This document shows positions 1-12,400 of a stretch of DNA of 64,000 nt, one piece after another. The notes beneath the pieces were generated by a model. It saw only the letters and a list, made by a program, of their open reading frames with translations. It was not told the DNA's origin and searched no databases. The position numbers were made by a program, and so were the translations under genes. Positions within the stretch are counted from its first letter, which is position 1. Each line of letters starts with the position of its first letter. The stretch comes from Melitaea cinxia (taxonomy: Eukaryota; Arthropoda; Insecta; Lepidoptera; Nymphalidae), in contig NC_059414.1 of NCBI RefSeq assembly GCF_905220565.1, forward strand, positions 8,616,001 through 8,680,000, given 5' to 3'.

Positions 1-280
1 TCATTATAATGCATCTAAAAAACTAAATAAGCCGCGATAAAAATTCAAATAAAAATAAAAATATGTCAATATAATAAATTGTCTCAAATTATCACCGTAT
101 TCAATATAAATTCAAAATTAAAATCATAATCAAATATCAAAATTAAAATCACGACTACAATCACAACTTAAATCAAAATTAAAATTTAATAATAATAATA
201 ATAACAACAATTATAATTTATTTAAAATAATAAATATAAAATCCGAAGCAGTAGTTGAACTACAACATTTGCCGGTATAG
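1..280 (+). other. Partial intron of HEATR5B, AT-rich
   Basis: AT-rich with short AAATTAAAATC-type imperfect repeats. It ends in the acceptor of the first exon in the window. Nothing else recognised. Confidence 0.6.
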
Positions 281-486
281 ATCTGCGTGGGCATGGGCAC
301 GGCGCTGCGCGAGGTGTCGCGCGCGGCGCGCACGGCGCTGCTGAGCGAGCGCGCGAGCGGCGTGCGCGCGGCGGCCGCGCACGCGCTGCGCCGCATGCTG
401 CCGCTCACGCGCCTGGCGCCGGCCGACGTGGACGCGCTCGCCGCCGCGTGTCTGCGAGCAGCGCACCCTAGCGACTATGCACTGAG
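281..486 (+). CDS. HEATR5B: HEATR5B exon 1 of window (HEAT repeats)
   Basis: Acceptor GTATAG, donor AG|GTACTT, starts in phase 0, leaves two bases. Translation includes REVSRAARTALLSERASGV and LRRMLPLTRLAPADVDALAA, matching the human region about residues 170-230. Strikingly GC-rich in an AT-rich flank. Earlier exons lie left of the window. Confidence 0.85.
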
Positions 487-3400
487 GTACTTTGTTCTAC
501 TTTCAAAATTTGACAAGGTGACATTTTAGTTTTTTTTTTATATATAGGAACTCGTCTCACAAAAAAGTAGACAAAAGTAACAGGAAAAATTTAAAACTCG
601 TTTTTTAGTACTAAATAAAAGAAACATCTATTTACAAAGCAGTCAGTCAGCAAAGACAGTGAGCCAAATTTCATTTTTTATGATGATGCTAATGGTGATA
701 TAACTTTTTTAAATATATTAGAATAATTATTAATTTATTTATTTTAGAATATACTCGGTTGTTTCTTTTACAAATTTTTTGTATTTTTTTTTTTTACAAA
801 GAATATTCAACTAATATTGTCTTATTACTATCGTAGATGTGCTGTAGCTGAACTTTTAGGCGCTCTAATAGCGGCTACTCAAGCTGGTGAAATGACGAAC
901 ATCAATATTAAGAATAAAATAGGAATGCAACCAGGTAAATATGAAATACGTTACTAACGTTCAAAATTTAAATTTATATCAGACTAAAGAATATACACAA
1001 GTCATTAAATTTTAAAATCAACAATTATCTTTCATGATTAATAGTAAATTATAATTAACGTCTTTATTATTTATGGAGATAAATCATATTCACTTCATAA
1101 TCATAATTATTTATAAATCTCTAAAAAGATCTATTTTCTCTATAAATATTTGTCGTATAAAGTAGAAATCGAACCCACAACCGCTTAAAATAAAATAAAG
1201 TGATGCTACTATACGAGCCTCCGAGGAGGTTGCATTACTCTTACAAAATGACATCTACCTGTCTTGACATTATATTAAATTTATCTTGGGAAAAAAAAGC
1301 GCGGGAACTTTGAAGTGAAAAGGCGGTCTTTTTTTTTCAAAAATATTTTATTAATTTTATAATTCATTCACTGGAGTTTTTTATAAATAAATACTTATAA
1401 ATTAATCAAGAGATGGGGAGAAGTAAGAAAAGGAAAAAGAAGGAGGAAGGTAACGCTGAGGACGACTCGTTGAGCTCCGACTCCGAGTCCATAAAATCTG
1501 TTGAGCTAACAGACGCCGAAAGGTATGCCCCGTTTCGGGTAGCCGATTACGTGCGGCACTACCCTGAGAACGGGGGTAATTTTGACTATATTGTATTCCT
1601 GGAGAGTACAGAGGCTGACAAGCCAATCGGATCAAGAGACATGATGACACTCGCTAATAGCATAAAAAAATATAATAAAGGCGTGAAACAACTAAAACGC
1701 ATTAATAAAAGTAAAGTTGGAGTTATCTTTGATAGACCTGCTTTTGCTAACGCGGTCTTAGGCAACAAAAAATATCTTGATGGGTACAAACTTAAAGCTT
1801 CCCTTCCGGCTGCCGCTACAGAGGTCACTGGGGTAATTTCTCATGTGCCTATAGAATTATCCAATAAAGAAATATATTCAGCTCTAACTAGCACGAAAAA
1901 TATTATATCTATACGTAGATTTATGCGACGTGTAAGAGAAAATGGAGAAATAAAATTAATCCCCACAAAAACAATTTCTATAACCTTTTCCTGTCCCAAT
2001 TTACCAGATAGTGTGGACCTCAACAGCTGGCGGTTCGAAGTACGGCAGTACATCCCGCCAGTAAAGCAGTGTCTAAAGTGTTTAAGATATGGTCATATTG
2101 CAAAATTCTGTAAAAATTCACAAAGATGCAGCATTTGTGGCGAAGGTCACAATTTTAAAGATTGTCAGACTCCTTATACTGCAGCCAGTTGCTGTCACTG
2201 CTCTGGCAATCACATTGCCATATCCCCTGCATGCCCTGTTAAAAAAGAAAAAATCCAGCTTAACAGAGATAAATTTCAGAAAAAAAGCTTTGTTGATGTT
2301 TTAAACAGCTCTCACTTTCCATCATTAAACAAAACTGATCAGTTCTTATCTCTTTTAAATTCCGAAATAATACTCAAATCTATTACAGAAGCTTTAGTAA
2401 AACTTATAACACTAAACAAAAATAATGAAATACCTATCTCTTCCCAAAATATTAAAAATGTCCTGCAAGATACATTAAAAAAGGTTACTAATAAATAATT
2501 TGTACTTTATGGATACTTTAAATATTGTGCAATGGAATGCTCAGAGTATTCTACACAATCAACATATTTTTAATTATTTCCTTTTGGACAAAAATATTCA
2601 CATTGCGTTAATTTGTGAGACTTGGTTAAAGCCTTGTCAAAAATTTAAGATACGTCATTACAATGTAATTCGTCTTGATTCAGGAAACACCCACAATGGC
2701 GTAGCCATATTAATACATAGCTCTATTTCTTATTCTAAAATTGATACTTTTTATGATGACTCCATTCAAAATGTTGTTGTTCGTATAAAATACTCTAGCA
2801 ACAAAGAACTTACTATCATAAGCTTTTACAGTCCAACTAATTGCAATCCTGCTTTTTCTAAATCTAAACTAGACAGGTTAATTAAAAGTTTACCAGAACC
2901 AATCTTCCTAGCAGGAGATTTTAATGGCCTAAACTCAGCCTGGGGCTGTTCTACTTCTAATTGTCGAGGCAAAGACTTTTTAGAGTCTATCAATAACAAT
3001 AATTTGGTTATACTTAATGACGGAAGTATGACCACTGTTGGTTCGCACATATGGAGACAGAATGCTCTTGACTTAACCATAGTATCACCTTCATTGGCTC
3101 TAGAGTGTGACTGGTCAGTACATGACGATCCCTTAGGCAGCTACCACTTTCCTGTAATCACAAAAATTTTACTTAATAACAATCATTACAATGCCACTCC
3201 TATTCCCAATAGTAGCTCACTACCCTGCTTCCCTAACCTGAACAACGTTGATTGGAACATTTATAATTTAAATGTCCAACTATTGCTCACTGAATTTTCT
3301 CTTGATACACAAGACCCCCTTCATAACTACACAAAATTTACAGATATTTTACACTCAGCACTGTGGAAATCATCTTCTATTTCTAAGCACTCTTTGGTTA

Positions 3401-6400
3401 ATACAGCTTTATCTTCATGCTCTCCTTCTAACTTAAATAAAAAAAAAAAACTTCTTCCTTGGTGGAATTTCAATTGCACCAAAGCCGTATTAAATAGCAA
3501 AAACGCTTATTTGACTTTTAAATCTGATCCCACTGAGGCTAATTACATTAATTTTAAAAGACTACAAGCCACCAAAAAATATATTATCAGAAATGAGAGA
3601 AGAAACAGTTGGATAAAACTTTGTGAACAATTTAACAGATCGACTCCTATATCAGTCATTTGGACGTATATGCGAAAATTTAACAAAAGCTATTCTCCAC
3701 CTTCCCATAACAACTCTGACTATTCTTGGATCTTTGATTTTCTCAAAAAATATACTCCAGATACTGTAGAGCCAGCCTTTAATCTTAATTCTTTCTGCCA
3801 TATTCTTCCTAATCAAAATTTTATTATAAAATCTTTTACCATTGTCGAATTAAATTCTGCTATTTCATCCAGAAAAGACTCTACACCTGGCCTTGACTAC
3901 ATTTCATATAAAATGCTTAAACACCTGTCTTCTCAATCTAAACTAATTTTATTAAATATCCTGAATCTTCTTTGGGAGCATAATCTTATTCCTATGGATT
4001 GGAAGGTTGATTGTTTAGTACCTATCTTAAAACCCAACAAGGACAAGTTTAACTTTGATTCATATAGACCTATAGCATTGACTTCTTGCATGGGAAAAAT
4101 ATTTGAACAACTTTTAAAACAAAGATTGGAACATTTCATAGAGTCTAATCATATTTTACCTTCTAATCAGTTTGGTTTTAGAAGAGGCAGGTCTTCAAGG
4201 GAGAGCATTGCTCACTTACATCTTGATATTTATAATGCTATACAATCAAAGCAAGCTCTCGCTGGAGTTTTCTTCGATGTAGTTGGAGCCTTTAATAATG
4301 TTAACCATCATATTCTATCCACGGAATTAGCTGCGATTGGTTTACCTGTAAAAGTTATACAATGGATTTTTAATTTTTTGCACAGTAGGAAGGTATTTGT
4401 TAAGTATAATAATAGACTTATTGGTCCAAGGCTTTCTCATAAAGGTACATGTCAAGGTAGCATTTTGAGTCCATTGATTTTCACACTTTATATACATAGA
4501 TTAAACTTAATTCTAGGCTCTCATATATACAATTTACAGTTTGCTGATGATTTGGTAGTCTATTGTTCTAGTAATAATATAACTACCCTAAATCTTAAGT
4601 TAAACGAAGCTTTAGTTAAATTAAATTCTTATTTTAATTATCTTGCATTGGACATTAGCTTTGAAAAGTCTAAAGTCATAGTTTTTAATAAAGTAGGGTC
4701 TGAAAGAATTAAAATAAACTATAATAATATATCTCTTCTTATCACAAATGAAGTTAAATTTTTAGGTGTTATATTCATGAATAACTTATCATGGAACAAA
4801 TATGTAGACCACATAGTTGATAGAGCTCTTAAGGCTCTTAATATTTTAAAGTCTCTTGCAAAAACATATTGGGGTTCTGATCCAAAAATCCTTCTTACCC
4901 TATATAAATCTCTTGTACGCAGTCATTTTGAATATGGATTTCTATGTTTTTCTGCTAATGACAAGTTGGTTAACAAATTAAATATTATTCAAAATCACAG
5001 CCTGAGACTTATCACTGGCGCCATGAAAACAACCCCAATTAATTCGTTACAGGTCGAGTGCAACATTTCCCCTTTACACCTTAGATTTAAATATTTGAAA
5101 TACTGTTTTTTGCTAAAACTGTTTTCCATTAGTAATCATCCTCTAATTAAAAAGCTTAATTACTTACATAGTAAATATCCTGTAAATGCTCCATTAACTT
5201 CTAATAACCCATTTATTCTCTTCGAATATTCATTCATGTTAAATCTAAATAACCAACACAAAATACACAGTTCTAGCAATTGGATGTGTTACGAAAAGGA
5301 GTTTGACTGTCTTATTAATCAAATCGATATTATTATTGACCATAAGCTAAAAGAGCGCCAGGAAGTTTACAACCTCATAGCACAATACTCTGATAAGTTC
5401 AAACAAATTTACACAGATGGATCAAAAAATGATATAAATGTTTCCATGGCCTATTATGTACCTCATCTGAAGTTTGGCCAAGGCGTCAGATTGAAAAAGG
5501 AGATATCAATATTTACAGCTGAAGCTCTAGCAATTACTGCTGCCCTAGAATTCATTAAAAAACAAACTAATCAATATTGGCTGATCATTACTGACAGTAT
5601 GAGCGTTCTAAAGGCTTTAGATAATTATCAATTCAGTGCTAATACAAACTTCATCATTTTAGAAATAAGACATCTCCTTTATCAACTATCCAGAAGAAAC
5701 TACAACATCAAATTATTGTGGACACCTTCACATATAGGAGTAAGGGGAAATGAACATGTGGACTTTCTGGCACGTTCAATTGTTGACAGTGACAGCGGCA
5801 GCCCTGTTGATGAGAATGTTGCCGTACCATACACTGATCTATTAGTTGCTATTAAATCAAAAATCCTATCTGATTGGCGTGATCTTTGGCGACAAACCTT
5901 GTTAAGAAAAGGATCTTGGTATGCTCAGATAAATCAAGATATTGGAAAAAGTCCTTGGTTTACTAAATCGCATCAACATAGAAGCAGAAAATATTATACA
6001 ATACTATGCCGCTTGAGATTTGGACATTGCAGATTTAATGCACATTTGAATCGTATGCGTATCATCTCATCGCCCGTTTGCCCACATTGCACCAACAACT
6101 CTACACAGTCTTTAGATCACATATTTTTTGAATGCTCCGCTTTTAATCTGGAACGCCTCTTATTTATAGCCAACTTGTTATCAACTTCTGGACCAAAAAA
6201 TGTCCCGCGCAATACACAAGATTTATTGACTAATTTGGATAACTATACTAGTATATTTGAATTTATTTGCAATACTATCAATGATATTTGAAACAGGATC
6301 AGGACCTTCATTCATCGGATGTGAAATTTTATTTTGATATTTCAGGCTTCGGCCTATTACAGACTTGGTTTCGACCTCGCCTATCACTTATAGACAAAGA

Positions 6401-9400
6401 AGAGTAGACGAAAATATGAAATTTCAGACTTGGTTTCGGCCTTACTCTACCAGTCATCGAATCAGAAGAACAATAAAGTTACTTCAGACTTGGCTCCGGC
6501 CTTTTGATATATCAGAACGAAACTTACAAATTCAGACTAGGCTGTATGGATTATAGTCCTTTGCCTTTCCCTATTGGGGATAAATTTTAAAACAACATAT
6601 TAAATTTATCCTTTCTTTAATTAGGTTATCTGGAAGAAATGGCTAAATAGCCATAACTCTGCCCATTGTACTTCACAGTCTGTAAATGTTTTTAAATGTG
6701 TTTAATGGAGTTGTGGTGTACAATAAAGTATAAATAAAAAATAAATAAATAAATAAAATGAAAAATACGGGAAATGAACTCCTATATTTTTAGAACAACG
6801 CATTAATGTAATGCTATCAAATACACACTTTTATACAGAATACACATCACTACATAGTATAAAACAAAGTCGCTTTCTCTGTCCCTGCACATGTATGTAC
6901 GCTTAAATCTTTAAAACTACGCAACGGATTTTGATGCGGTTATTTTTAATGGATAGATTGATTCAAGAGGAACGTTTATATGTATAATAACATCCATTAA
7001 ATAGTGGAGAAATACTGTTATTTTTGAGTTTTCTAATGTTATGTCGTAAATAATTATTTTTTTTTCGCTTAAATTGCAAACGCAGGCTGAACCCTACGAG
7101 ATTTATCAAAATAATGTACTAAGTATTGTACACATTGAAAAGGTCTACAGAAAACTGCGCGATGGTATATACCTATCTCTTATGGATATCCCACAATAAC
7201 ATTTTTTTGTCATTTACTTTTTACGACAAATAATGGCTAATTTTCGAAGCGATTTTAACCAATACAGCATTAATCCTTATCTTATTAAATACCTTAAATA
7301 CATTGTTGATTTAATATAGATCTATATGGCCCTTTACATCATATGACTTAAATGAATATTTTTGAAGATATTATAGATTAAAAAATTGCGATACGTAGCG
7401 TTTGCGGCAGTTCCGGCCGGCTTTTACTCTAAAGTTAACGCGTGCGGGCCACGGGCAGTAATGTATAATTCAAAACTACTGGATCGATTTTAAACATTTT
7501 TCAGTGAATGACATAGGCTATAATTATATTTTATACCCGTGCGAAGCCGGAGCGGGTCGCTAGTCAAACTATAAATTAAATTTTATTTGAAGTCTTTTCA
7601 ATGTTGGACGTCAACATTTTAGATGTATGGACGATAGCAAAACACTGCGAGAACCACTTGACGAAATAAACTATAAACTAAGAAGCTTATTGAATATGAA
7701 GGCTGCAAATTCTTAAATTTTTTACAGTAAATATTTTAAAATTTTAACATAATAAAATAATGAATTAAAGCCGTCTATAATTATATACAAGATCCAAATC
7801 AACTAATCGAAATTATCATCGTTGTATGGTCGATCATTAGTTACTAAACAACCAACTAGAGGGCGTTAAGACGTACACTTTTGAATTTTCCAAATATTGT
7901 TTTTTGTTTTATTTATTTAAATTTGATTTACACATAACAATAGAACAGAGAAAAAGAACTATTACCAAACCCTTGTTCCAATACACAACTTATCACAAGA
8001 GTATTCTACTATACTATTATTTTTTATAATTTTAGTGCAACAAAACAAGAAAGATCCTCCCAAAAACGTGATATCACTAGATGAAGCGCTTAATTTATTA
8101 ATGGGCGCGTTCCTCAGAGGAGGCACGTCATTTTTGAAAGGCGAGATTATCAAATCTGGCTCAGGTGTCAACAGAGAAGTTCGAGTTTGTGTTACTCAAG
8201 TAAGTAAAATGTATTTGAATAATTATTAGCTATTGTACGCGCACAAGCAAGCGCGATGACGTCACGGCGACCGGCCTGCGCCGCCGCCGCCTTCACCGCG
8301 CCCCACCGTGTCCTTCTTCCCCCCTCCGGGCCCCCGCGGAGTCGAACTTTGAGCGCGAGACTCGACGCACGTTACTTACTCATTTTAAATTTATTGTCTG
8401 TTTAATACGCAATAAAGTCTTTATTATTACTAATTTTGTTTTGCTGAATCCATCGCAAACAAAGTGGCGACCGTGGCAGGATACTACAGCCTACAGCAGT
8501 CTATAAGGTCATAACAAGAGGTCATAAGGACATACTTAGTGCTAACGGTCAAGTAAAGGGACTACAACGGACATCAGCTGCTTCGCAACAGGGCCTGGCG
8601 GACTATTTCGTACACGATTCCGGAGGTCAACCTGAGGGAAGTGATCCGTTCCTATTTTTCCTTACTTTAAGTTCCGTTTTCCTTTTTTTTCTTTTGTGTA
8701 AAAAGCATAGCTATTTCCTTGGGCATATTATTGAAGTATCTTGCTTTATGCGTACTTTCTCCGCCTGTTAGCTAAAGCTTTTACAAAGTGTATATACGCT
8801 GTCGCTTGCGCTCATATACTATTCTTATTCTTTCGACTCGTAAGCTAAATTATTTTTGAACAATAAAATCGTTGTTATTGAACTAATATTAATGTACTGA
8901 ATGATTTTGCATTTTAAATAAAATAATAATTTTTAGCTTATATTACTACTATTCATTTATACTTAAAACTAAAGGTCTTTTATTACTTGCATGAACAATA
9001 AGGCTGTCTACTTATCTGCATTTGCTATTTTTGTGCTTAATTAATTACCGATTGCTTAAATTAATGCGTTTTTAAATTAGATTTTATCATTAAAAATTAA
9101 TTGTCGTATGCAACAAAATTCAGATTATTTTCTACCCGCTTTTTAAAAAATAATTATTTCTTTGTTCCGCATTATTAACGTACTTTGCCGAACATTCCAG
9201 GGACTTCGAAGAAAGTACCTACCACCTACTCGGGGTGTATTTAGCGTGATCAGCGCTGGCGGAATTGGAACTGCTGCGGCGGGCTACTGCAATAACTGGT
9301 TTGAGTGAACATTTTTACTTTCTTTAATTCATTCTTTGTTCTATACAATGCCGGAAACTGAAATGAGTGGTTTGAAAGAACTTTTAAAGAAACGCAGTAC

Positions 9401-12400
9401 GATTAAAGGTCGTTTAACTAAATTTAGAGAATATATAACGGTTTTAAATCAAATTAAACCTGCAGATTTAACTGGTGCTCAAGTAAAAGAAATTTCATTG
9501 AGATTAACTAAATTCCAAGAGTTGTTTACTAGTTTTGATGAATTGCAAGATCAGATTGAACTTTTAAGTACCGACCAGGATGAACAAATTAGAGAAAGAG
9601 ACTTCATAGAATCTCAATTTTATTCTTTGATATCGACTGCGCAGGAAATAATCGATTCGATTTCTCAAAGCAGGGATCGAGCCGAGGGTTCTGTAAATTC
9701 CAAGCCATCAGGCACTTGTTCTCATGCTCTTAATACAATCAAATTGCCCACGATTAAACTCCCGAATTTTGACGGGAACTACTTAAAATGGCTGGAATTT
9801 AGAGATACGTTCGACTCGTTAATTAATTCTAATGATACTATACCTACGATAAACAAATTCCATTACTTGAGGTCTGCTTTAGAAGGCAGTGCTACTGTTG
9901 TTATAAAATCCATAGAATTTACCTCTGCGAATTACAGGGTTGCGTGGGATTTATTATGCGAAAGGTATAATAATAAAAATATTTTAATAAACAATCATCT
10001 AAAGGCATTGTTCAACATCGAACCTATAACGCGAGAGTCTTACAAGGCTTTGCGTTATCTTATTGATCAAGTATCTAAAAATTTAAGAGCACTCGGAACG
10101 TTAGGCTTACCTACTGAGCAATGGGACATTTTGGTTATATTTATGATGTCATCTAAATTAGACATTAATACAAATAGAAAATGGGAGGAATACAAAGGTA
10201 ACCTCTCCGATTTACCTACGTTACTTGAATTTAAGACTTTTCTTCGTAATCGCGCGGATGTGTTAGAAACCACTCAAGGTACCCGCTCGGATAAACACAC
10301 CCATGACTATAAGTCTAATTATAAGTCACAACAATCTTCTAAATCATTAGTCGCTGCTAATACGGAAGTGTCAAAACGGATTGTATGTAGTATATGTAAG
10401 AAGGACCACCGTGTGTATTTGTGTCCCGTCTTTTTAGAAATGAGTTTGGAGGACAGACATAGTGAGGTAAATAAATTAAAATTATGTTCAAACTGTCTCC
10501 GCGAAGGGCACAATGCGCACAGGTGCCGTTTAAAGGGTTGTTGTAGGTCATGCAAGGGGAAACATAACAGTTTACTCCATAAAGAAATTTCAGAGGTTTT
10601 GAAGGCTGCACCCGTCTCTTTGGCAACAGCTAGCGCAAAAGAAGTGCTACTGTGTACCGCTCTTGTAGATATAGTTAATCCACAGAACAATAGCTGTCAA
10701 AGGGCTCGAATATTATTAGATACTGGGAGTCAATCCTGCTTCATGACTACTAATTTTAAAAATAAAATGGGTTTATCTGTAAATCGAGTGAAACCTGTAA
10801 ACGTATCGGGTATAAATAATATCGGTTTTGATATATCTGAGCGCTGCTGTGTACAGTTAAATTCTAGAGTATCTTCTTTTACGGCTAAGTTAACATGTCT
10901 CATTGTACCAAGGATTACCGGTAGCGTGCCTAATAACAAAATTGAATTGCAGAACTTGAAGTTACCATTAAACATCGAGCTGGCCGACCCTGCATTTTAT
11001 CAACCAGCTGATATTGACATACTTATAGGCGCAGATGTTTTTTGGGATATTATAGGTACACAACAGATCATGTTAGGTCAAGACAAGCCTACGTTGCTAG
11101 ATTCGAAATTGGGATGGCTTGTGTCTGGCCCAGTAGGTAAAAGTACTTGTAACGATAATTTTATGTGTAATTTTACTCAATTAGATATTTATGAAAGTAT
11201 GAAAAGATTCTGGGAAGTAGAAGAGTTACCTACGACCAAAGATAATTTATTCTCTGTAGAAGAGCAATTATGTGAAACTCATTTTGTAAATAATACTTCA
11301 AGGTTAAGTAATGGTAGATTTTCTGTTAAAATGCCGTTTAAAGAATCACCTGAAGATTCTTTGGGTGAGTCATTTTTTTTTAACTGAGGTAGGGCACAGC
11401 AGGAATTTCCTGCTCAAAACATGGAGCGGCCCGACTGGGGTAGTACCTCGACCTTACAGAAGATCACAGCAAAATAATACTGTTTTCAAGCAGTATTGTG
11501 TTCCTGTTGGTGAGTAAGGTGACCAGAGCTCCTGGGGGGATTGGGGATTGGGTCGGCAACGCGCTTGCGATGCTTCTGGTGTTGCAGGTGTCTATAGGCT
11601 ACGGTAATCGCTTACCATCAGGTGAGCCGTAAGCTTGTTTGCAGACCTAGTGACATATAAAAATAAAAAAAAAGCAGTGCACGTGGAAGATTCTTGAACC
11701 TTGAGAAGAAATTGAATAAAAATTTAAATTTTAAACAAAAATACGTTGACGATACCACGCCTTGAGCTATGTGGTGCGTTGCTAGGGGCACGATTGTGTG
11801 CCAAGGTTATAGAATCACTTACTTGTAATATTAGCAAAAAAAAAATATGGACCGATTCTACTATTGTGCTAGGTTGGTTAAACACTCAATCCCGAAATTT
11901 AAAAACCTTTGTTTTAAACAGGGTAATCGAAATAAACGATCTTACTAAGGAATTCGCATGGATGCATGTACCAACAGATCAGAATCCTGCTGATTTAGTG
12001 TCCAGAGGGATTGAACCGCAGCAGCTTCAGGATTCTACTTTGTGGTGGCGAGGTCCTTCCTTCTTAGCGAAGGAAGAATCTGAGTGGCCTATTCAAGGGT
12101 CCTTTGCAACTAATAATTTACCAGAGTTAAAAGTATTTACATGTACGAAAGTGGACACTAAAATTAATAACTGTTCACTTGTAAAATTCGAAAAATATTC
12201 TCGATATGATAAATTAAAGAGGATCGTAGCTTATGTCTTAAGATTTATAAATAAATGTCGTAAAAATGCTGTAAGTAATGATGTAATTGAACCTGAGGAA
12301 CTGGAGAACTCGTTAATGTTGTTAGTTAAGCAAGCTCAGTTAGAATCGTTTGCTAATGAACTTTATACTATTGCTAAAGATAAAAGTTTGCCTCTTAAGT

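Larger units (their letters stand above)
1300..6770 (+). mobile_element. I/Nimb-like non-LTR retrotransposon, both ORFs intact
   Basis: ORF1 (1413-2498) and ORF2 (2509-6291) are complete and 10 bp apart. After ORF2 come four imperfect copies of ACAGACTTGG-type units (6340-6545) and a TAA/AAATA-rich tail (6722-6770), as in I-group elements. The exact 5' end is a guess, near the change to a GCGCGGGAAC sequence at about 1300. I found no clear target duplication. It sits in intron 2 in the same orientation as the host gene. Confidence 0.85.

Noticed and set aside
1245..6790. Target-site duplication for the I-like element
   Set aside because: I compared flanks for a direct repeat and found only weak, gapped similarity, so none is claimed.
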